Assembly: GCA_003254885.1 (NCBI GenBank)
Contig: QANT01008279.1
Span: 1 to 25,287, forward strand
Source of the DNA: Purshia tridentata
Taxonomy: Eukaryota > Streptophyta > Magnoliopsida > Rosales > Rosaceae
Length of the DNA stretch: 25,287 nucleotides
Direction of reading: 5' to 3'
Shown here one piece after another: positions 10,622 through 22,733 of this stretch. Position 1 is the first letter of the stretch. The number at the start of each line of letters is the position of its first letter. Under the pieces are notes generated by a model. It searched no databases, was not told the DNA's origin, and worked only from the letters and a program-made list of their open reading frames with translations. Made by a program: the position numbers and the translations under genes.

Positions 10622-13600
10622 TCATGAATCGTGTGATTCTCGGACCATCAAAATTACACGCTGTTTACCACTATCTGAGCGAAGGTTATCTCCTTTAAAT
10701 CCAATCTGAAGTCAAATGACACTGTAAGAGACCTCAACACAGCTGGAAATATAAGCGCAGAAAGGTTGACTTTTATAACCAAGTTCAATGGAACGAACCA
10801 TTTCTAAAAATGAGATTCAAATGTCATTACCTCAACAGCAGCGTCGGGAGGGAACCACCTTAGAAGAACACCAAGATGCACCAAACCAGGGATTAGCTTG
10901 AATAGAAAAGGAGTGGTGACCTGTAAGGGTTTTCAGAAAATTATCATAGTCCGAGTTAGAATATTGAAAACAAGTTGTTATTAGATAATTATCATACCAG
11001 ACTAAGTGCTGTGGTTCCAAGAAGAAGCAGATATAATTTCCCCTGAAAATGGTCAAAGATTCAGCTTTTATCATAATTACAACACTTTTGTGCTACAACT
11101 TAGAGGTTTAAAAGGTCCAGAGAACACAGCCAAGTACATCTTAAGCCTCAGTGTAAAAAAATTTTAATAGTAGCACTAACCTCAACTAAATGGAGATTAG
11201 AAGCACGACTTAGAAGAACAAAAGCAAATTCACCTATCTGTGCCAGAGAAATTCCGACCTATACAGTACAAGTCCAAGAACTGTCAACACTGAATTACTA
11301 GAAAGAAGCAATATAACAATGTGGATTCAAATCAAACTTACAAGAAATGATGTTTTGTTGTTGTAACCAAATCCCTTGACAACCATGGTGATAATAACTG
11401 TTTTTATTATGACAACTAATATAACAGATGCTAGTAATATATCAACGTGATTCCAGAGAAATTGAACATGGATCAGCATCCCGATGCTAGCAAGGAAAAG
11501 AGCAGCAAAAAGGTTGCGAATGGGTTCAATCTGCAAAATAAACAAACTTCAGTGCTGTATCAAATATTACTGTAGGGAGCTTCAACATTATGAGCAACAA
11601 CTTATCACACGGATGAACCAGAGAAGTAATCATATAATGATTCTCATACTGCAGGTTGTATTCTTTTTTATGCCAGAATAACTTATATGTATCTCATAAA
11701 TCACAAAAGTAATAGAAAACAAAAAAAGGAAAGTCTGTTAGGGGAAGGGGGATGGTACATTAGAAGGCTAGAGACCCACAGTTCTTCCATGTCCAGAGCC
11801 TTAAATTGATCAATGGAATCCAAACCCATATTATGCAGTGAGCCAAATATTTTCACTAATATTATGCAATGAAATACGTCAACTGGTGTAAGGATACCAC
11901 AACTCAATTAAACCAGCCAATAATATCCTGATAGGTAAACTCTTCTCTTGCGTGCTATGGATAACATAAACACACTGGTGTTCTCTCCCCAACCAAAGAA
12001 AGGTCTATGTAAGAAGATATCCAACATAACTATAAAAAGAAAAATAAACAACTTCTGATATTCATGGTTTGTTGCATGCATGTTTCTTGAGCTACAGGAA
12101 GTTACATATTGCAAAGAATATCTGCTGCATTAATATAGCATAGAGTAATAGCCTTACTCTCTGCATTAATTAGAAAAATAAACGACTTCTGATATTCATG
12201 GTTTGTTGCATGCATGTTCCTGAGCTACAGGAAGGTACATATTGCAAAGAATATAATCTGCATTAATATAGCATAGAGTAATAGCCTTACTTGTTCTAGT
12301 GTATGTTGAGCAAGATCAGTTGTTGATATCATCACTCCCGCAGCGAAGGAACCCAGTTCTAGACTTAGTCCCAGCTTATCACTACACTGAAATTGTAAAA
12401 AAAATTAGACTACAATGGTATTGACTAGCACCTGAGATGCATGTCAGAAAATTCCAGCATGCAACTATCCCACATTATTTCCTAGAAACTCAAGATGCAC
12501 AAGGACCCTATTAACCAGATGCTGAGGGTCTATTCATAGTGTGAGGCAACATAAATGCATATGATTCTTTTGCATATGAGGCGTAATTATAAGCCTGCCA
12601 AAATGGAGCAAGAATTCTAAATAAATAAGGAAGTAAAATATACCCAGGCTACAAGCAAGCAGAAAGCGACTGACGCCAATTGGTAGAGTTCATTGGTCTG
12701 CAGAGATAAAATTATAATTATAGAAAAAATCAAAGTAAACAATGTAGATCACAGACACACACATCCAGCAATTTTCTAGAACAAGGGAAAGAGAATGGTA
12801 CCTGTGAAGATAAACTTATCATCAGTTTAAGTGACCAAGGAACACAAGTACGAGATAATATAGAAAGAACAGCCAAAAATGTAATCAACATCAGCATCCT
12901 GGTTAAAAAAAGAATAAGATGTCATAAACTTATAACCAATATATGACTTTTGCACTTTGGGTCATGTATAGAAAATGAATAAGAAATATTGTAACTATCC
13001 TTAATCTCAAGACCTCATGGTCAATCTATGAATAGAGTTACTAGCCAGTTTACATTTATGTTGCATTAAAGTATTCATAAACTGGAAAATAAAGGTCCAA
13101 CCCTTTTATATGGCAAATTACAATGGGAGAAACAATTATTTTGTGACACAGGAAATTTAAACATCAAGGTAAGATACCATGGAAGATACTTTTATCACAT
13201 ATAAAATGCCACACATATCAAGTGAATATGATACATTGATTTTCAGCACTATTCCATGAGGGTAGGGAACAAAGACAATTAAAAGAAAAGAAACACACAA
13301 ACAACTCACAGCTTAGCCATAGATATCACTCCTTGAAGAATACCAGAAGTCCCACCCAGAACCGGAAGCAAAGCAAACAGCAAACCCACAGCACAATCCT
13401 GAAAAACAAAATCTTCCCAAGACATATTTAGAATAGTGATAAATCAGTGCTAAAAAGCAGCAACTCAACATTCAACAAGGAAATTGAAGTCCATAACCAA
13501 ACCTGCAGAATAAGGGTGCCAATGGTAACTTGTCCATGAAGGGCATTAGTAGAGTTTTTCTCCATCAGAAATTTCAACACCTGAAGCCAAAGAACAATGT

Positions 13601-14661
13601 AGCTTGTGAATAACATGCGTCCAAGAAAATAGATAAAGAAGAGTGAATGTGGGTGGAAATCTTCGTGGATGTAGGCGTGAATGAGGCAGGTTTACGTTAA
13701 TTTACCACTGCTGTTGATGACATAGAAAGGAACACACCAACAAATATCCCCTCGGAAACTTTACCACCACATAACTGCAAACAGCATCCAATCAGAACTG
13801 CAGCATTGAGAATGAGAAATATTGTATAACACAGTCTACATTAACAAAAGATACAACTTCAAAATCAGTGTCAACAAAATTTATCAGAGGTACACAGTAC
13901 CAATCACCCAATATATAAAACTAATTAGATTGAGTTATAGGTTATAAAAAAGAGAGAATAGATTCATGAGCAGAAAAAAGGCCTATTCTATTCCAACTTC
14001 GTGTGGTACCATACCACCATTACTGGAAATGTCAGTTAAGGCTATGTAGTAAGGGATATCTTGAGTTTGGTCTACGTCCTTGGTACAAATATTGAACCTC
14101 TAAACCTCCAAAACAAAAAAATAAATAGATAAATAAAAGCTCATTCTACTGTCAACAGAGACTTAAAGTAGTTATAGGAGTAAAAAAGACCTAAAAGGCT
14201 GAACCCAGAGCACCATTCAAAGGGGGAAAACACTTAAGAGCCACATTAAGCTAGACCAATAGAAAGGGAGCTGTATGATGCAAGAATGAATACTCATTAT
14301 AATAGGCATCCCAATCAATTTTTTCCCATAAATTCCCAAATAATCATTCCAGCCCTTATTCTACCTCGTCCTTCTCTTAATTTTATATGATGTATCACAA
14401 CATCTGTTCCTTTAAATTCAAATGAATATTTCAATGGCCAGAAATTCAGGTGAAGATAGTTTTCATTTTTCACATGTAAAAGAACTATAAGCAAGCAAAC
14501 ACTTTTAAGGAAAATCTGTAGAAAATCAGTAGACATACTGAGGCTGTAATACCACACAGGCACATAAACATGAAAATTTGCAGCAGGCCTCCCGGAACAG
14601 CAACTGCTCGAACAACTCGAAGCTACAATTATGCAGGGATGAACATTACAAGAACCAAAAC

Positions 14662-14713
<52 letters not shown>

Positions 14714-16830
14714 AAGTCTACCTTTGTTGTAGAGAACTCCAAGCCCAAAGCAAAAAGAAGAAAGATTACCCCAAACTGAGCCACAGTTTCAACCTGCATG
14801 CATAAACCAGAGCGAAATGGATGTGACAATCTTATATAAGATGAACATATTAACAATTAAATTTCGGCAAAAAGCAAATCCCATCTCTAACATAAAGCAT
14901 AGTCTCCGTGTGTATTTCTTAAAAGAGGCATATTGAATATGCCATACCAAACTGTTCATTGTATACTACAAGACTACAAGTGAAAAATGTCCAAGTCTTA
15001 ACAAACAGTGATAGGATTAGCTAAAATGATTGTCAGATGTGTTTCTTCCTTTTCAAGAATGAATACAAAATACAATATGTTTCCCCTAATCTGTCACTCA
15101 TCTTGATAGCTGTGACGAGATCTTGACCAAAATGGTAAATAATACAATATCATAACATAGGAACCATTGTACAAAAGGGCTCTAGAGAAGTTCATAAAAG
15201 AATCTTCTTGGATAGTAAATTTGTAGGGTAAAACATACTTGAACCATTTCACTGATGAAGTTGAACCCTCCAGGTCCTATAACAGATCCAGCTAGCAAAT
15301 ATCCACTAATAACCTGGTAAGTTTCAGTAAAAAGAAAGCAAAATATGAAACATTAAGTAATACCACATCATTATATATTTTCTCTACTAAGCTTAAATAT
15401 AAATATATATATATATATGTGTGTGTATGTATGTATGTATGTATGTATCAGACCGGCTGTCCAGCACAAGCAAAGGCAATCCCACCACAGGTTGCAGATA
15501 CAATAACAACCACCAAATCTGATATCAATCTACAATGCAACAAGTATAAGAGTTCAAATCAGACTTTCTGATAAGTGAAGACCAATGAACTAAATGAAAC
15601 TATGATGAAGCAGTCAGTTTACCTTAAGTCTAGCTGCAGCACTGGATATTTTGATTTAAAATTTGATATTATAAAGACATTGTCCTACAAAAAAAACAAT
15701 TGCATTTATAACCATGAAGATAAATACCTAAGCAGTTTCTCAATGAATCAATCTTACCTTGCGATCTATCAGGGTTGGGGTATCTTCTACTCTGTTATCA
15801 TTATCCAGATTGAAAACATCATGTAGTTGGAACGACCTGTTTGAGCTACAAAATAGTTTGCGAGAAACAGGAATTAAATAATGAACATGGGTACTTTACT
15901 CTTATGGCCATATTCAAGTGATCAGAAACTAAGTGTAAAATGTACTGATTTTAATTTAGAAGCAGCACATACTTTTCCTCTTTCGTCTCATTTTTTTTCG
16001 ACTTAACCCTGGCAACTGTTTCCAGAACTGCCTGATCCACAGAAAGAGGGATTAAAGATTCATTTAGCTGACCTTCAAGAATAAACAGTCTTTATGCATT
16101 CGAAAGATGGGTAAAACAACGAATTTAGCGCGAATTACAATCATATCAAATTTGAGAATGAAATAAGCATGCATCAAAATAGTGCAATTAGATTTTCATA
16201 ATATTGGTCCATGCATCAAATTTGAATAAAGCTAGATGAGGGTGAATCAGATCTTGGTGTAATGAGTTTATGCCTGTAACTGTAAAAATGTTAGATAAAT
16301 CAGCTCAACACCAACCTGCTGGCCGGCCACGCTGTTGTTGAAACTTCCAGGATCAGTAGCTGCAAGTATGACAAGCATAAAGAGATGTATTAGTTCCCGA
16401 CAATAACTGCATTTGACACTTAACATGATTTGTTTCCTTATTTATTTTCTTGCCCTTTTTTTTTCCTAGGAAGCAAAACAGAGAATCCGAAGATCCTTGA
16501 AATTTTGCAACCTTAAACCCTAAATTGAAGCTACATGCAGAGAGAAAGAGAGAAGCATCGGATCTACGAACCTTCGTTCTGATCATTCTCTTTGAACTCG
16601 TTCTCCAGAGCTTTATCGATCATGTCAGCGAAGCTGCCTTCTTTGGGCTTGGATAGGGAGACATTGGACTCGGTGGCGTTGGCGTTGAGGAGGAGATCTG
16701 AGTCAGTGAGCGGCTCGGAGAGCGGGTCAGCGAGCGAGAATGAAAGAATCAAATCGGAGCTCAGGAGGAGCAGAGAAGGGATCAGAACGGCGAAGAACGA
16801 TGACGACGACGACAAGCTTCTTCTCAACAT
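10622..16830 (-). CDS. KEA5: K+ efflux antiporter, KEA4/5/6 type (CPA2 family)
   Basis: Twenty coding exons on the minus strand, 592 aa: 16830-16572, 16359-16316, 16031-15973, 15836-15758, 15684-15623, 15529-15454, 15313-15239, 14793-14722, 14622-14539, 13774-13706, 13580-13503, 13398-13310, 12898-12802, 12697-12644, 12386-12291, 11530-11342, 11258-11181, 11042-10998, 10920-10831 and 10705-10622. An N-terminal signal peptide (about 1-34) with a Ser run leads into a hydrophilic lumenal segment (NATESNVSLSK, KGSFADMI-like). The Na+/H+-exchanger-type membrane domain runs from about 170 to 560. It includes GYLLAGSVIGPGGFNFI, FALGLEFS, the QD motif at 319-320, ELGSFAAGVMIS and SLAQIGEFAFVLLSRAS. 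There is no C-terminal KTN/RCK nucleotide-binding domain, which matches KEA4-6 and not KEA1-3. These are Golgi, trans-Golgi and endosome K+/H+ exchangers that set lumenal pH. The tail (RSDSGKQRVILMVRESHDS) is nearest to KEA5 from memory; KEA4 or KEA6 remains possible. Confidence 0.93.
12039..12291. repeat. Tandem duplication (two about 120-bp copies) in the intron after KEA exon 15
   Basis: Copy 1 is about 12039-12158 and copy 2 about 12172-12291, a period of 133. They differ by a few substitutions and small indels, so the duplication is recent. Both contain ACTTCTGATATTCATGG, GTTGCATGCATGTT and GCATAGAGTAATAGCC. Copy 2 includes the true 5' splice site of KEA exon 15 (exon ends 12291). Copy 1 carries an intact copy of that donor (GTAAGGCTATTAC on the minus strand) inside the intron. 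Confidence 0.9.
14665..14710. repeat. (AG)23 microsatellite in a KEA intron
   Basis: This is an uninterrupted AG dinucleotide run of 46 bases. In the transcript it is a CT run starting about 12 nt downstream of the 5' splice site of KEA exon 8 (exon ends 14722). The long open frames across it are produced by the repeat itself (Arg-Glu or Ser-Leu) and are not genes. Confidence 0.97.
15403..15446. repeat. Compound microsatellite (AT)8(GT)4(ATGT)5 in a KEA intron
   Basis: A 44-base compound repeat. It ends about 7 bases from the 5' splice site of KEA exon 6 (exon ends 15454, donor GTCTGA on the minus strand). Confidence 0.95.
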
Positions 16831-18389
16831 TGCAAGGAAAGCGTCGTGTAGATTAAACGACGAAACTGCGATAATCGTCGAGCTTCGGGACTGAGATATC
16901 GGAAATGGTAGAGAGAGAGAGAGAGGGTGAGAGGATAGTGGGGACTGGGGAGTAACCAGAGTTAGGGGCGTGGTCAACTTGGAGTCATACACTCATAATC
17001 TTCATCAGATAATTAAACAAATTGATGTGGGATTTTCCGTCGTCGGTGAAAAACTGTAATCGTCTCCCGCTAATGATCGGCGGTGAGAGAGAGCAAAATT
17101 AAGGAAATTTGTTTTTTTGATTTGGGAATTACCGTTATTTTGCTCAGACCAAAAATAAAAACAAAATTCGACCAAAAAAAAAAAAAGGTTGCCTCTTTTG
17201 CAAAACTAGAGACCAAAAGGATAAATCTTTTGTGGCATGGCACGTGAAACTCGTCTATTTTTCTTTTGGTTGCAACTTGCATCAAACAAATCAAATTAAT
17301 TCTTTTAGTTGGTCAGGGATTTTATCATCATAAAATTATGACTTTTCATTGGAGGAAAAAAAGAGTTGGGTCAGTGATAAAGCCTCGTTCGAGTAGGACA
17401 AATTACACAATCACGCATCTCACGTTTAGACATAAAAAAAATTAATTAACAATCTAATACCATAGTATATAATTATTTAAATTAGCAAACTTAACTTTCA
17501 ATATTCATTGCCTTGTGGAAATTGTGATTAGACAGTGACCTGGTATTGTTCTTTAGCACGCCAAAATAATTCCTTTTCTTTTTAGTTGAGATGGACTTAA
17601 GCCATTAATCGCACGATGCCCATAGAATGAGAAGAAAGAACCATCCTCGTTCGATACACAGAGCAACCAAACAAAATTGAAAGAAAAATTGTCGAAAATA
17701 AATATTTGAATAAAAGGAAAATTGTTAGAATTTTCCCATTAACAATGTCAAATACTTTTATACTTCCAAGTTCCAACATAAACAAAAGGCCAAAACATAC
17801 GTCTATGTAAGAACAAGTCTCCGCTACTGACCAGTGACCACACAGAGGATTAGGAAATACAATTGATTGCGAGATTTCTTATGATTGGTTCATAAGTCAT
17901 GACTCATAACAGAGTCAAATGGAACAAGACATAAGTACAACTATAATCAACAAATTCACATTCTCTCCGATCACAGCTTCAATGCGTTGGACAATCTGGG
18001 TGGAGACTTTGGTTGCCTCTTTGTGGGCTCTAAATACAAATACTTGAACCAGATAATGTAACTGGGCCTCTAGCAGGAGGAAGCGGCCCAACTCTCAGCA
18101 TCTGCTATACAGTGACAACCAGGTGGATTCATTGTTCAACCTATATTACAATGTCTAGTAGTCTACTATACATTGTTGTTATTAAGGATACATGCCCTTT
18201 TCTCTTTTCCTCCCCCTGTTATAAGGTGTTCGCTGTGAATCTAATATCATATAATATGATATCAATTACAACCACAAGCCATAAGCCTACCCATTTCAGG
18301 TGCATATACGAATCCCAAAACCAATTTCATGGTTCCTTTGACAGTGATCCAACTCATAAATAGCCATATAGAGAGTTGATGGAGATAGT
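16831..18389. other. Spacer: KEA-like promoter and leader, HDA2-like 3' flank
   Basis: Between the two co-oriented genes. Next to the KEA-like ATG the transcribed strand is pyrimidine-rich, with a GA tract at about 16911-16925 on the plus strand. No TATA box is evident. A CACGTG hexamer occurs at 17241-17246, about 410 bases upstream of the KEA ATG. The part near 18390 should hold the 3' UTR of the HDA2-like gene. I see no coding sequence; the minus-strand frames at 17070-17294 and 17597-17785 have no recognisable domain. Confidence 0.5.
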
Positions 18390-18787
18390 TCATGAAGCAG
18401 TCATGTTTTTACCCGTATCTATCAGGCATTTTCTCGAGAGATTAGTTATCGAGTCTGCTATAACTCTGGCACTAGACTTCATGTAACCACCTGAAACATA
18501 AAAGGGCTGTTGAGCTAAGAAATAATGCAGTTATGCAACGTTTCTTACTATGAATTAAAGTCTTTTTTGCCAGAAAAAAAAGAAAAGAAAAAAAAAAGGA
18601 GACTTTAAAAGTCATGGGTACTCTGGATTCTCATAAAATCCGACTGGCATGAGTAACCCAGAACCTAGCTATGTGGGTAAGTTTCTTGTATCTAGGTGTC
18701 TAGTAATCATAATTGACTAGTGTACTAATAGTACAAGGCAAAGTTATCCTACAGATGAGAGGAAAAAAATTTGTCATCTTTCCCGCA

Positions 18788-18825
<38 letters not shown>

Positions 18826-21673
18826 ACCTGATGTGAGCATGACAATAGGAATGTTCCTTTCACGAGCAAACCTGAAAACTTTCTCATCTCTATTGGTTAT
18901 CCCATCAGGACTGATCTGCACAAGCAAGCCAACATCAAAACACATCACAAAAGAACTTAAGGAAACAACTCCATGGCTCCATTTGCATTTCATGATTATG
19001 ACCTGTTCCAATTCGTAAACTTAAACATAAAGAGTGGAAATAATAAGGATGAAGGTAAGATACTCTCTAAGACCAAAAAAATCAAAGAACTATATTACCT
19101 TCAACCTGCCCAGAGGATCTCCATCTAGAATATCAGTTCCAGCATTGTAGACTATCAACTCAGGATCAAAACTGTGAACGGCAACCTAACATACACATAG
19201 ATAAGTTCTTGAGTTCACATGGAAGTACTTCTAATGAAATCAATTACAACTAAAAAACTTCCTTAGGTTAAGACACCAAATTTTGGCCCAAAGTTCAAAA
19301 ACCACTCCTTATCTTTCTTACCGTACTTAGAATATCAAATGATTAAATTGTATTACAAATTAGTTATGAATGAAAACTTAAAGTACAATCTAGCCAATAC
19401 CAGTTCATTTCACATTATTTGTTAAAGCAATAAGGTAAATTAAACCATCAACAGTCTATATTCTTATTGCAACGAGGAAAAGGCCATCCTGAACACCCAC
19501 TAAGACAAAGTAAATACATACCTCAAGCGATTCATCTAATTTCCTCAAGTACTCATTTGTTGTAGTTCCACTCTGTTTAAATTCAAGAAAAAAGGTTATT
19601 ATACAGAAGGTCATGGACAAAACTACATTCTGATGTGCCAATGGGATAATGATGACTCACCGCTACTTCAACCTTCTGATCAATATACCTCCTTGCTTCA
19701 TAATCCTAAAGAAGAGATTGTTAAGGGAGGAAAATGGCTTTATCAGGAAATGTATATACCAAAGTACCAAAAAATAAAAAATCTAATCCAGAAGAAAGAA
19801 ATCAGATTAGATAGTGGCATGCAGCAGCCGGAGCGCACAACCCCACCCCCCCAAACTCCGCTCTTTCAAAATTTGAAAAAAGAAAATGTGTGTGTTATTA
19901 AATCCTTGGTCTATGTTTGCATCCTGCCCTGATAGACCTTATCAGCAACACAACAGTCAAACTATGGTGTGAAAACTTGCATCTTAATAAGCACATAAGA
20001 AAAATATAAGTTTCTTAGAGAACCCATAGCATGATGCTGAGAGCAGTCAACTTACAAATGGATATATTCCGGGGTTGTACATATCCAGTATATAGACTCG
20101 ACCTGTTCATACAAAAAAAGTTACTTGAATTCTGGAAGAGCTTCAAGTCAAACCAACCTAATGAGGACTAAGAAGTAACCATACTGTCATTGGCAAAATC
20201 CGTCTCATGGCCATTGCCTTGATGAGCATCAAGATCAATAATCATCACCCTGGATTTGCACATAATGAGTGATCATACCCATGCTTAAAAACTTGTTTTT
20301 TTTTTTTATTGAAATTCAAAACCTAACTCATTATGCAACTATTACATCTAATATGCAAAAGTTAGTACCTCGATATGTTTAACCGCACAAAGGCAAAGTG
20401 TATGCAAAGAGAAATATCTGCATAAGCACAAAATCCACCTCCTTTTTCCCCAGAACAATGATGAAAGCCTCCTCCAACATTGATTGCCCATCCTCGCTCT
20501 TTTGCAAGCTTTGCAGCCAAGATGGTTCCCCCCACCTGAAGCAGAATATGATCAGTGTAAACCTTTTTATTTGTTTTTCTTTTCCTCTTTTGCAAAGAAC
20601 CACTGAAGAAATAAAATGGAAAATGGATAATGAATTACCTGGTTGCGAAATGGATTAAGAACTTTCTGCTGCACAAGGAAATTTGGGAATAGGGCAACAG
20701 GAGGTACCTTAATCATAGCAGTTCAAATGGGTCATAATCCATAGCATAATTCGGAACTACAAAACCTCGGCCAGAACCATTAATCTATATAATCACTCAC
20801 TACTCAGTAATTTTTCAATTGGAAATTTTGTAGTCTATAGCATTACCTCAATAATCATTGCAACCTTTGTACTTTTCTTTAGACTATTCAAGTATGCTTC
20901 TGAATGTACCTGTTCAAAGTAACCTATAATAAGTACTCTAAAAGCTAAATTACTAATAACCAACCATACATATTACTAGTAAAGTAGTAATCACATAGTA
21001 AGATACACAAAGTAAATCCAATACCACAAGGAGATCATCCTTTGAAGCTTCCAGAGGCTCCACAATGCAAATTTTATCCACAACATTATCCACGAGCAGA
21101 AACCCACATATCCGACCCCATTTGCTAGAATCAAACGGGTGCCTAAATTGATTTCCAATTAAAATCCAATTACATATAGAAAATTTAAATTAAAAATTAA
21201 AAGAAATCAACGGTAAAGTGATCTCTTACAGCTTCTCTATGCCAAGAAATGCAATATCATACGTAGATGAGTAAATTAACGGCACCTGATTGATAAAAAA
21301 ACACCAGCATAAGAATTCAGAGTCCAACCAGAGTCCAAACGGAAAAATTTAAAAACACAGTCGTTTTGAAGTATAGGTTTACCTTGGAGTTGGGAACGTC
21401 GAAGTAGAGCTTGCTAGAGAGAATACGGCTGCGCCTGGGAGACGTGGTGTCGTTTGCACAGGACGACATCGTTCGAGAGCGAATTCTTGAACGGCGGAGT
21501 TTGTAGCGATAGAGAGACTGAGAGAGTTTAACGGTGGCAGCGATGGCGAGGACTAAAACAATGATGGGTTTACTAAGATTCCGTGTTGACTCGCTCCAAA
21601 TCGAAGTGAGTCGGTGGCTCATTTTGACATTCTGACTCGTACGGTAGGAAGAAAGTGATTGAGTGAAATCCAT
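18390..21673 (-). CDS. HDA2: Class IV histone deacetylase, HDA2/HDAC11-like
   Basis: Thirteen coding exons on the minus strand, 415 aa from the first ATG: 21673-21383, 21285-21230, 21142-21025, 20909-20847, 20707-20639, 20535-20369, 20249-20185, 20102-20056, 19705-19661, 19572-19522, 19185-19099, 18915-18828 and 18490-18390. This is a zinc-dependent deacetylase fold. Visible catalytic parts are GGGFHH (His 224/225), IIDLDAHQGNGHE (zinc ligands Asp262 and His264), NAGTDILDGDPLG (zinc ligand Asp342) and TSGGYM (catalytic-type Tyr385), so the active site is complete. The pattern KLYFDVPNSKVPLIYSSTYD.. and LVQQKVLNPFRNQVGGTILA matches plant HDA2. Class IV enzymes remove acetyl or long-chain acyl groups from lysines; the plant substrate is not evident from sequence. 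The first 68 residues add a hydrophobic segment (about 36-48) followed by a very basic stretch. An internal ATG (21469, Met69) opens MSSCANDTTSPRRSRILSS, the form like the Arabidopsis start. Confidence 0.93.
18792..18824. repeat. (GA)16 microsatellite in the last HDA2 intron
   Basis: A 33-base uninterrupted GA run. In the transcript the CT run begins four bases after the 5' splice site of the twelfth HDA2-like coding exon (exon ends 18828, intron opens GTGCTCTCT). Confidence 0.95.
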
Positions 21674-22411
21674 GTTAAACGCCTTCGAGGCAGGTTGTGA
21701 CAATTTGACTAATCGGACGGCTGTGGGATCGTGAATTTGACGCTAATTCGTCGGGTAGATTTGAACGCGCCAACTGACGAGTGGAGTGGGTAAAAGAAAT
21801 TTCTGTTTGTTTTTTTTTAAGATTCCGGTAATTAACTAAATACCGGCCGAAAAAAGAAAGAAAGATTTGGATAAAATGATATGACTCAATGAGATTCGCT
21901 GTTGTGGTATATTAACGACAGATGAGATGGCACGTGTGGTCTTTTGAGGTAATACGACAACGTGGCTCGTCTGGGAAACTCGCGGTCTAGCTTCCGAAGA
22001 TGTTGGGCTGGATCTTATTATTTTAACGGTTGACCCAAAAGAAAGAAAATTAGTTATGAGATGGATTGGGTTAATTTGCGAGTTGCAACAATTTGCTTAG
22101 TCCATTAAACCTTATTTGCTGCTAAGCAGGGGAAGGGTTAATATTGACATCATTTTTTTGATATATGTGAGATTTTCAAATATAAGTGAATCTTATTTCT
22201 ATTGAATATGTAATATCCATGCAATATAAGTTATATAACGAATGTAATTATAAAGTATAAAATTAGTCAATATTATTGATAAATTTCATGACGTGTATTG
22301 GTTTACCAAGTTTCACCCTTAAATCTTCTCATTTTTTATTTGAAGATGATAAAAAAAAGATAATTTTGTACTTTAAAAATAAATTGAGATACAAGATATT
22401 TGAAAATTTGT
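21674..22411. promoter_or_regulatory. Upstream region of the HDA2-like gene
   Basis: This should contain the leader and promoter of the HDA2-like gene, but I cannot place a TATA box or start site. A G-box CACGTG lies at 21931-21936, about 260 bases upstream of the first ATG, within GGCACGTGTGG. An ACGT-containing AACGTGGC sits close by at about 21960. Left of about 22100 the sequence is of mixed composition; right of it, it becomes AT-rich with no coding signal. Confidence 0.35.
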
Positions 22412-22733
22412 AAAATGTAGAGTCGAATTCTTAATTATTGTATTTAGATAAGATCAAGGAACAAACTAAAAATGTAAAATCTTAATCTTAATCATTGTAT
22501 CTAGATAATATCACATGAACAAACTAGAAACAGTCAAATTTGTTTTGAATACAGAGGATTGAGACCATCCAATCTCCATCAGATGGAACTTTCCTTCATC
22601 CACAAAATGTAGAGTCGAACTCTTAATCTTTGTATTTAGATAAGATAATAGAAACAAATAGTAACCAAAGAAATTTCAATACAGAGGATTGAGACCATCC
22701 AATCTCTATCAGATGGACCTTCCTACATCTAAT
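22412..22733. repeat. Imperfect tandem repeat, two and a half copies
   Basis: The block ATGTAGAGTCGAAYTCTTAAT..TGTATTTAGATAAGAT occurs at 22412-22455 and again at 22604-22646. A partial, diverged copy of its second half lies at about 22483-22512. The following block ACAGAGGATTGAGACCATCC plus AATCTCCATCAGATGGA occurs at 22551-22587 and, nearly identical, at 22681-22717. The larger unit is therefore duplicated with a length difference. There is no coding potential. A decayed transposable element or local duplication would fit. Confidence 0.8.

Noticed and set aside
14570..14856. Several open frames on both strands around the (AG)n repeat
   Set aside because: They are translations of the microsatellite (Arg-Glu and Ser-Leu repeats); only exons 8 and 9 of the KEA-like gene are real here.
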